In this document: positions 13,969-18,953 of the stretch, piece by piece
Numbering within the stretch: the stretch's first letter is position 1
Layout: each line of letters opens with the position of its first letter
Origin: an uncultured Clostridia bacterium
Lineage (GTDB): Bacteria; Bacillota; Clostridia; TANB77; CAG-465
Direction: 5' to 3'
Length of the DNA stretch: 18,953 nucleotides
Assembly: GCA_934162655.1 (NCBI GenBank)
Contig: CAKPJL010000021.1
Coordinates: 1 to 18,953 of the forward strand
Translations under genes and position numbers: made by a program
Notes under the pieces: model-generated
Database searches by the model: none
The model's input: the letters and a program-made list of their open reading frames with translations, nothing else
What the model was told of the DNA's origin: nothing

Positions 13969-14715
13969 ATGAAAAAGGAATTAATAGTGCATGAATCACC
14001 AAAAGATCCGGTATCAGAGTCAATTAGATTACTTAGAACTAATATATCATATATTGCAAATAGAACTGGGGCCAAGGTATTTATGATAACTAGTGCAGCA
14101 CCAGGTGATGGTAAAAGTTGGACAGTTGCAAACCTTGCTACTGCATTTGCCCAGTCATATCAAAAAGTCTTAATAGTAGATATGGATTTTAGAAAAGGAA
14201 GACAAAATGATATATTTAAAATGAAAAATGATGATGGATTTTCCACTTATCTAAAAAATATTTGTGGTAGAAAAACAGATGAAAATGATGAGTATGAACT
14301 TTTAAGTAAAATTAAAAAAACGCATGTGCCAAATCTATTTTTGCTACCATCTGGGCCAAATCCATATAATCCATCTGAACTTTTAGAGATAACAGACCTT
14401 GCTGGTTCTATTGCTTATTTAAAAACTAGATTTGATATTATACTACTTGATGTCCCACCAATTAGTATTGTTGCAGATGGTCTAATTATTTGTAGAGAAG
14501 CAGATTATACAATACTTGTGGCAGCAGCTTCAAAAACTAAAAAGAAAATGATAGTTGATGCAAAAAAGGCCGTAGAGCGTGTTAATGGTAGAATTGCAGG
14601 CGTAATTTTGAACCAAGTTCCAACTGATAAAAGAAAAGATTATAGTAAGTATTATTCTCATTATACAGAGGGAATAGATACTAAAAAATTTGATGATAAA
14701 AAAGAGGAATTTTAA
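13969..14715 (+). CDS. CpsD/CapB-family bacterial tyrosine kinase
   Basis: Cytosolic P-loop BY-kinase that autophosphorylates and, with its membrane modulator, regulates polysaccharide assembly. It has E-S-I-R-L-L-R-T-N-I near the start (oligomer contact), Walker A A-P-G-D-G-K-S (44-50), Walker A' V-L-I-V-D-M-D-F-R (67-75) and Walker B I-L-L-D-V-P-P (158-164). The usual Thr after the Walker A Ser is Trp51 here, a small departure. The C-terminal tyrosine cluster is present: Tyr225, Tyr228, Tyr229 and Tyr232 in D-Y-S-K-Y-Y-S-H-Y. Length 248 is typical. AGGAGG (13956-13961) gives the ATG. The phosphatase gene starts two bases after the stop, so the two are translationally linked. Confidence 0.93.
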   Translation: MKKELIVHESPKDPVSESIRLLRTNISYIANRTGAKVFMITSAAPGDGKSWTVANLATAFAQSYQKVLIVDMDFRKGRQNDIFKMKNDDGFSTYLKNICGRKTDENDEYELLSKIKKTHVPNLFLLPSGPNPYNPSELLEITDLAGSIAYLKTRFDIILLDVPPISIVADGLIICREADYTILVAAASKTKKKMIVDAKKAVERVNGRIAGVILNQVPTDKRKDYSKYYSHYTEGIDTKKFDDKKEEF

Positions 14716-14717
14716 AT

Positions 14718-15425
14718 ATGATAGATGCTCACATACATATTTTAAGTGGATTAGATGATGGTGCAAGTAATATAGATATCTCTTGTGAAATGGCATATGC
14801 TGCACAAAAGTGTGGATTTGAAAAAATAATTGCAACACCGCATTATATTGAAAATTGTTTAGAAACAGAATATAATATAGTAGAAGATAAAGTTTATGAG
14901 CTAAATAAGATTTTACAAGCAAATAATATTAACATTGAGGTCTATTGCGGAAATGAAATTTATTATACTGATAATATTGCTTATATACTAGAAAATAAAA
15001 AAGCACATACTTTGAATAATTCTAAATATTTTTTGATGGAGCTTGCTATTGTTGGAATGCCATTAAATTACATAGAAGTAATAAAGGATTGTATTGATAG
15101 AGGATATGTCCCTATAATAGCACACCCAGAAAGATATCAATGGTTTGATAAAGGATATGAAGATTTTGTTAAATTAAAACAATTAGGTGTAAAATTTCAA
15201 GTTAATTATGGAAGTATTATAAAAGAATATGGAAGTAAACCTAAAAAAAATGTTATAAAAATGTTTAAAAATGATATGGTAGATTTTATTAGTACAGATG
15301 CTCATAGAGTTGGAACCGTATATAATAATTTTGAGAAAATAAAGAAAAAAATTATATCTTTATGTGGAGCTGAAAAGTTTTTTATGCTTACAAGTGAAAA
15401 TATTTATGATGTTTTAAAAAATTAA
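14718..15425 (+). CDS. CpsB/CapC (YwqE-like) PHP-type protein-tyrosine phosphatase
   Basis: Manganese-dependent phosphotyrosine phosphatase of the PHP superfamily that dephosphorylates the adjacent BY-kinase. Metal motifs are D-x-H-x-H (Asp3, His5, His7) followed by G-L-D-D-G-A, A-T-P-H-Y, a mid-protein G-N-E-I-Y, A-H-P-E-R-Y and the final S-T-D-A-H-R. These are the standard set of the CpsB/CapC group. Length 235 is slightly below the usual ~250. The ribosome site GAGG (14704-14707) lies in the end of the kinase gene, consistent with coupling. It completes a modulator-kinase-phosphatase module. Confidence 0.93.
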   Translation: MIDAHIHILSGLDDGASNIDISCEMAYAAQKCGFEKIIATPHYIENCLETEYNIVEDKVYELNKILQANNINIEVYCGNEIYYTDNIAYILENKKAHTLNNSKYFLMELAIVGMPLNYIEVIKDCIDRGYVPIIAHPERYQWFDKGYEDFVKLKQLGVKFQVNYGSIIKEYGSKPKKNVIKMFKNDMVDFISTDAHRVGTVYNNFEKIKKKIISLCGAEKFFMLTSENIYDVLKN

Positions 15426-15439
15426 GTAGGAGTAAATCT

Positions 15440-16279
15440 ATGATTATAGCTATTTTTATATGCATAACTATTTTGTTAGTATTTGTTTTATATCAAATTT
15501 ATGAGCTAAATACACTTTCTGTATCTAAGTATGAAATTTTTATTGATAAAATTCCAAATGAATTTAATGATTATAAAATTGTACAAATTTCTGATTTACA
15601 TTCAAAAGAATTTGGAAAAGAAAACATAAAACTATTAAGAAAAATTGATGAATTATCTCCTGACATTATAGTAATGACTGGCGATATAATAGATAAAAGA
15701 GATGATAAGTTTGATATTGCAATTGATTTTTTAAAAAAGTTATGCTCTAAGTATCAAGTTATTTATACTATTGGAAATCATGAAATAGAAATAGGATATA
15801 AAAAATTAAAAAAGTATAAAGAAGAATTAAAAGAAATTGGAGTTACAATACTAGAAGATAGTAGTATGACTATTTATAAAAATAAAAAAAGTATAGTTAT
15901 TAATGGCCTAAATTATAGGTACAACTTAAATGATAATAAAAATAGTTATTTAAAATTTGTTAAAAGTAAAATAGGAAAAGTTGACCGAGAAAAATTTAAT
16001 TTGCTACTTACACATGATCCAACTTATGCAACGCTTTATGATAAGATAGAAAATGATTTAATTCTGTGTGGTCATATTCATGGTGGAATTATTAATCTTG
16101 GAAAAGTAGCTTTATTTTCTCCTTCAAGAAAAATGTTTCCAAAGTATTTTTCTGGAATGTATAAATTAAAAAATTCAAAACTTATTGTAAGTAGGGGACT
16201 TGGAAAAAGTAAAGCTATTGTGAGAATTAATAACTTACCAGAAATAGTATTAATTAACTTAAAATCTAAAAAAACATAA
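15440..16279 (+). CDS. Membrane-anchored metallophosphoesterase (YkuE/YaeI-like)
   Basis: A 279-residue calcineurin-like phosphoesterase with one N-terminal membrane helix (about 2-21), probably facing outward. All metal motifs are present: D-L-H (Asp52, His54), G-D-I-I-D (81-85), G-N-H-E (112-115), T-H-D (191-193) and G-H-I-H-G-G (211-216). Related proteins such as E. coli YaeI and B. subtilis YkuE act on phospholipid or cell-wall-attached phosphates; the substrate here is unknown. GTAGGAG (15426-15432) precedes the ATG by seven bases. It is 14 bases behind the phosphatase gene and is the last gene of the operon. Confidence 0.9.
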   Translation: MIIAIFICITILLVFVLYQIYELNTLSVSKYEIFIDKIPNEFNDYKIVQISDLHSKEFGKENIKLLRKIDELSPDIIVMTGDIIDKRDDKFDIAIDFLKKLCSKYQVIYTIGNHEIEIGYKKLKKYKEELKEIGVTILEDSSMTIYKNKKSIVINGLNYRYNLNDNKNSYLKFVKSKIGKVDREKFNLLLTHDPTYATLYDKIENDLILCGHIHGGIINLGKVALFSPSRKMFPKYFSGMYKLKNSKLIVSRGLGKSKAIVRINNLPEIVLINLKSKKT

Positions 16280-16284
16280 AATTA

Positions 16285-16333
16285 AATATTCAACAATTTA
16301 AATGTAAATTAACTTAAATTGTTGAATATTTTT
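16285..16333 (+). terminator. Long intrinsic terminator of the capsule-kinase operon
   Basis: A perfect 17-bp stem (16285-16301 with 16314-16330) around a 12-base loop runs into T residues (16329-16333). This is the longest perfect hairpin in the window, though AT-rich. Confidence 0.9.
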
Positions 16334-16372
16334 GCTTTTTTAGAATAACTTTTTACTATGGAGATGATTTGT

Positions 16373-16732
16373 ATGGAAAAAATTAAAAGGTATTTAATTA
16401 GTCTATTTATAGCATTTTGTATATCAATAGCTTTAATAATTATTACAGCTATAATTTTTGCATATACTAATATTGATGATAGATATTTGCAAAGTTTTGT
16501 TACAGGAATAGTAACTATTTCATGTTTAGTATCATCAATAGTATTGGCTAAAAAAATAAAACAAAAAGGTATAATTTACGGGGCAATATTTGGATTAGTA
16601 TATTGTTTATTAATTTATATATTAAATACATGTATATATGGAAACTTTTTTATTTCAAATACACTACTTGTGTATTTAGGAGTTTGTGCACTTTCTGGAA
16701 TTGTAGGTGGAATTATAGGAGTAAATGTATAG
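16373..16732 (+). CDS. TIGR04086-family (YrzE-like) membrane protein
   Basis: A 119-residue protein made almost wholly of four membrane helices (about 7-29, 37-60, 68-88 and 97-116). It ends in G-I-V-G-G-I-I-G-V-N, the hallmark end of this small family, with K-G-I-I-Y-G-A-I-F-G-L-V-Y in the middle. The family is common in spore-forming Bacillota and its function is not known. The start is the ATG at 16373, eight bases after GGAGA (16360-16364); earlier in-frame ATGs at 16358 and 16364 fall on or before that site. Its end overlaps or abuts the SpoIVB-family gene, suggesting a shared transcript. Confidence 0.8.
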   Translation: MEKIKRYLISLFIAFCISIALIIITAIIFAYTNIDDRYLQSFVTGIVTISCLVSSIVLAKKIKQKGIIYGAIFGLVYCLLIYILNTCIYGNFFISNTLLVYLGVCALSGIVGGIIGVNV

Positions 16733-16736
16733 CTAT

Positions 16737-17777
16737 ATGAAAAAAAAGAGAGTTATTATTGGTATTATTATTCTTGTTTTATTAATTATTACATATATTG
16801 GGCTAAATTATATAAAACTTTCTAGTGTTTATAGTTCACAAGAGGTATTACAAGAAAAGATCTATAATATGCAGTTTTATCTTGGCGGTGAAATTGCTGG
16901 GATAAAATTGCTTGCAACAGGTGTTCTTGTAATGGGCGTAGAAGATACAACTCAAAGTATATTAAATATAGGAGATATTATATTAAAAGTAAATGATGAA
17001 GAAATAGACACTGGTGCAAAACTCTCACAAATAGCTAAGAATTCTAATGGAGCTAAGCTTAAATTACAGATTAGTAGGAATAATTCTATTTTTGATGTAT
17101 ATATAACACCAAGATTTGATGATACTTCTTCTGAGTACAAATTAGGACTTTGGGTAAAGGACAGTACAGCGGGTGTAGGTACTATAACATTTTATGAAAA
17201 AACTACTAGTGGTTTTGCAGCACTTGGCCATGGGGTCACAGAAACAAGGGAAAATTATATATTACCAATAACTAGTGGAGCAATTACAAGTACCCATATA
17301 TATAACATTAAAAAAGGTCAAGCACAAAGTCCAGGGGAAATTAAAGGAACAATAAGTAATAATATACTTGGCGAAATTTATGGTAATACAGATAAAGGAA
17401 TATATGGAACTTATTTTAATCTAGACACCGAAGGAAAACAAGATATTAAAATAACTCCTAAAACTAAAATTAAAGAGGGTAAGGCATATATTTTTGTAAC
17501 ACTTGAAGACGGAATAAAAAATAAATATGAAATAGAAATAGAAAAAGTAATTTTAACTTCCAATGGTAATAAAAACATGATTATAAAAATAACAGATGAA
17601 GAATTGCTAAAAAAAACAGGGGGAATAATACAGGGAATGTCTGGTTGCCCTATTGTTCAAGATGGAAATCTTGTAGGGGCTATAACTCATGTATTATTAA
17701 ATGATGCTACAAGAGGATATGGAGTGTTTATTGAAAACATGATAGAAGATATGATAAACATACAAAGTAATGTGTAG
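16737..17777 (+). CDS. spoIVB: SpoIVB-family peptidase
   Basis: Serine peptidase that in Bacillus is secreted from the forespore and cleaves SpoIVFA to release SigK in the mother cell. It has an N-terminal anchor helix (about 5-24), a PDZ domain (about 50-125, with L-N-I-G-D-I-I-L-K-V-N) and an S55-type catalytic domain. The triad is readable: A-L-G-H-G (His165), Asp287 and G-M-S-G (Ser302), the last two fifteen residues apart as in the Bacillus enzyme. The motif is G-M-S-G-C-P, where Cys replaces the usual second Ser; the nucleophile is intact. Two starts are possible. An ATG at 16725 overlaps the previous gene and is only three bases from AGGAG (16717-16721); the ATG at 16737 is fifteen bases away. 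spo0A, the usual downstream neighbour, is absent. Confidence 0.92.
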   Translation: MKKKRVIIGIIILVLLIITYIGLNYIKLSSVYSSQEVLQEKIYNMQFYLGGEIAGIKLLATGVLVMGVEDTTQSILNIGDIILKVNDEEIDTGAKLSQIAKNSNGAKLKLQISRNNSIFDVYITPRFDDTSSEYKLGLWVKDSTAGVGTITFYEKTTSGFAALGHGVTETRENYILPITSGAITSTHIYNIKKGQAQSPGEIKGTISNNILGEIYGNTDKGIYGTYFNLDTEGKQDIKITPKTKIKEGKAYIFVTLEDGIKNKYEIEIEKVILTSNGNKNMIIKITDEELLKKTGGIIQGMSGCPIVQDGNLVGAITHVLLNDATRGYGVFIENMIEDMINIQSNV

Positions 17778-17848
17778 AAAGTTATAAAATTAAATTAAAT
17801 ATTCATTTTGTTAAAAGTAACTTCATATAATTTTTTGAGGTGTTAATC

Positions 17849-18940
17849 TTGAAAAAAATTATAGTAGTTACTTTATTTTTACTAACAATTATTACTTTTA
17901 GTTGTAAGTCTTATTGTGAAGACGAGTTAAAGCTGTCGTCTAATCATATTATTGTAATAGACAATAAGACAGGTAGAACTCTTTATACTAAGAAAGCTGA
18001 TGAAAGGGCAAGTATTGCATCTCTTACCAAGATAATGACATCTATTATGCTTGTTTCAAATTGTAAAATAGATGAAGAAATAGAAGTGCCAAAATCTGTT
18101 GTAAATATTGGAGGATCTCTTGCAGGACTTAAAGCTTCACAAAAAATAAAAGCATATGATTTAATTTATGCTATGTTACTTCCAAGTGGAAATGATGCAG
18201 CATACACTGTTGGATACCATATAGGTAATGGTGATATATCAAATTATGCAAATCTTATGACAAAAGAGGCACAAAAAATAGGAGCCAAAAATACTTCATT
18301 TGCCAATCCTCATGGACTTGATAATAAAGATCACTATTCAACTGCAAGAGACATAGCACTTATTACTAGGTACGCATTAAAAAATAAATATATAAATGAA
18401 GCAATAAGCACTAAAACTAAAAATGTAGATTTGGGAGATTACAGTAAAACTCTAAATAATACTAACGCACTTTTAAGGACATATGATTTGGCAGATGGTG
18501 TAAAAACTGGATATACATCTGATGCTGGAAGATGTTTAGTAGCCTCTGCAACTAATGGTGATAGGAGATATATAAGTGTAATATTGGGTGCTGATACGAC
18601 AAATATTAGATTTTCAGAAGCAAAAAAAGTGCTTGAATACTGCTTTGAAAAATATAATTATGTTGATATATCTGACTATTTAAATATATATATAAAAATT
18701 CCTATAATTAAGGGGAATATTAAATATTATGAAAACACTAAAAAGTATGAGGCAAGTATACCATTAAAAGAAGATGAGTATGAAAAAATATATATAAAAC
18801 AAGATTTTGTAAAATCAATAACTCCTCCTATGAGTGCTGGAAGTAAAATTGGTAATATAAAAGCATATATTGATAATGAAGTAATTTATGAACAAGACAT
18901 TTATTTAGAAAAAAATATATATAAATTACGGAATATATGA
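17849..18940 (+). CDS. D-alanyl-D-alanine carboxypeptidase (DacF/PBP5-like)
   Basis: Exported penicillin-binding protein that trims the terminal D-Ala of peptidoglycan stem peptides. A signal peptide (about 1-22, hydrophobic core V-V-T-L-F-L-L-T-I-I) leads to an S11 peptidase domain with S-L-T-K (58-61), S-G-N (113-115) and K-T-G (219-221). A PBP5-type beta domain follows (about 270-363). Length 363 is normal. The start is TTG, six bases after GAGGTG (17837-17842); no ATG is near. A CATATAAT string (17825-17832) just upstream resembles a -10 box but lacks a clear -35. DacF in Bacillus precedes the spoIIA operon; what follows here is beyond the window. The signal peptide contains Cys, but not in a good lipobox. 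Confidence 0.93.
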   Translation: MKKIIVVTLFLLTIITFSCKSYCEDELKLSSNHIIVIDNKTGRTLYTKKADERASIASLTKIMTSIMLVSNCKIDEEIEVPKSVVNIGGSLAGLKASQKIKAYDLIYAMLLPSGNDAAYTVGYHIGNGDISNYANLMTKEAQKIGAKNTSFANPHGLDNKDHYSTARDIALITRYALKNKYINEAISTKTKNVDLGDYSKTLNNTNALLRTYDLADGVKTGYTSDAGRCLVASATNGDRRYISVILGADTTNIRFSEAKKVLEYCFEKYNYVDISDYLNIYIKIPIIKGNIKYYENTKKYEASIPLKEDEYEKIYIKQDFVKSITPPMSAGSKIGNIKAYIDNEVIYEQDIYLEKNIYKLRNI

Positions 18941-18953
18941 TTATATAGATATG

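Noticed and set aside
16321..16350. SigH-like promoter (GAATATT ... GAATAA) before the TIGR04086 gene.
   Set aside because: It overlaps the terminator stem and T-run of the preceding operon and the -35 half fits poorly.
17631..17661. SpoIVB-family peptidase seemingly lacking its active Ser because the motif reads G-M-S-G-C-P.
   Set aside because: The nucleophile is the first Ser, as in G-D-S-G-G-P enzymes, and it is 15 residues after the conserved Asp as expected; only the following Ser is changed.
17783..17848. SigE- or SigK-type promoter suggested by CATATAAT before the carboxypeptidase gene.
   Set aside because: The -10 half is suggestive, but no -35 half lies at an accepted distance.
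1..18953. CRISPR arrays, insertion sequences, prophage genes, toxin-antitoxin pairs or other mobile elements.
   Set aside because: No regularly spaced repeats, transposase or integrase motifs, or target-site duplications were seen, although the tRNA cluster was inspected as a possible attachment site.

Overview
The window is about 19 kb of very AT-rich DNA, densely coded and almost all on the + strand, with strong AGGAGG-type ribosome sites and several TTG starts. Three genes point to an anaerobic, endospore-forming Clostridia-type Bacillota: spoVS, a SpoIVB-family peptidase and a DacF-like D,D-carboxypeptidase. No phage, insertion sequence, CRISPR array or obvious horizontally acquired island is visible. 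Most of it is core chromosome.

Layout. (1) 1-1700: the 3' end of a membrane glycosyltransferase, then spoVS, which converges on an unusually short aspartokinase (minus strand). (2) 1716-7050: a probable operon of ftsY, murB, a membrane-anchored YvcK/CofD-like protein and a 606-residue protein that looks like a catalytically dead glycogen-debranching-enzyme homologue, closed by a strong terminator. (3) 7076-10623: a lipid kinase, a dGTPase-like HD hydrolase and a membrane GGDEF-EAL protein (intact GGDEF, degenerate EAL), closely spaced. (4) 10644-11231: five tRNA genes (Val-Asp-Phe-Gly-Cys) behind a perfect TTGACA-N17-TATAAT promoter that lies inside a large inverted repeat, ended by a terminator. 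(5) 11348-12214: a patatin-like phospholipase. (6) 12264-12410: a small intergenic unit with a -10-like box, a strong ribosome site, a 16-codon frame starting at AUA, and a hairpin. (7) 12449-13189: pgsA with its own promoter and terminator. (8) 13222-16330: CapA-type modulator, tyrosine kinase, PHP-type phosphotyrosine phosphatase and metallophosphoesterase as one operon, with a 17-bp terminator stem. (9) 16373-18940: TIGR04086 membrane protein, SpoIVB-family peptidase and a D,D-carboxypeptidase.

Together the genes are mostly about the envelope: peptidoglycan precursor synthesis (murB), its control (YvcK family), phospholipid metabolism (pgsA, lipid kinase, patatin), protein targeting to the membrane (ftsY), polysaccharide phospho-control (CapA/B/C) and late sporulation (spoVS, spoIVB, carboxypeptidase). 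The most unusual items are the YvcK plus pseudo-debranching-enzyme pair, the aspartokinase with one ACT domain, the palindromic tRNA promoter and the AUA-start mini-gene candidate. I see no clear new defence or mobile system.
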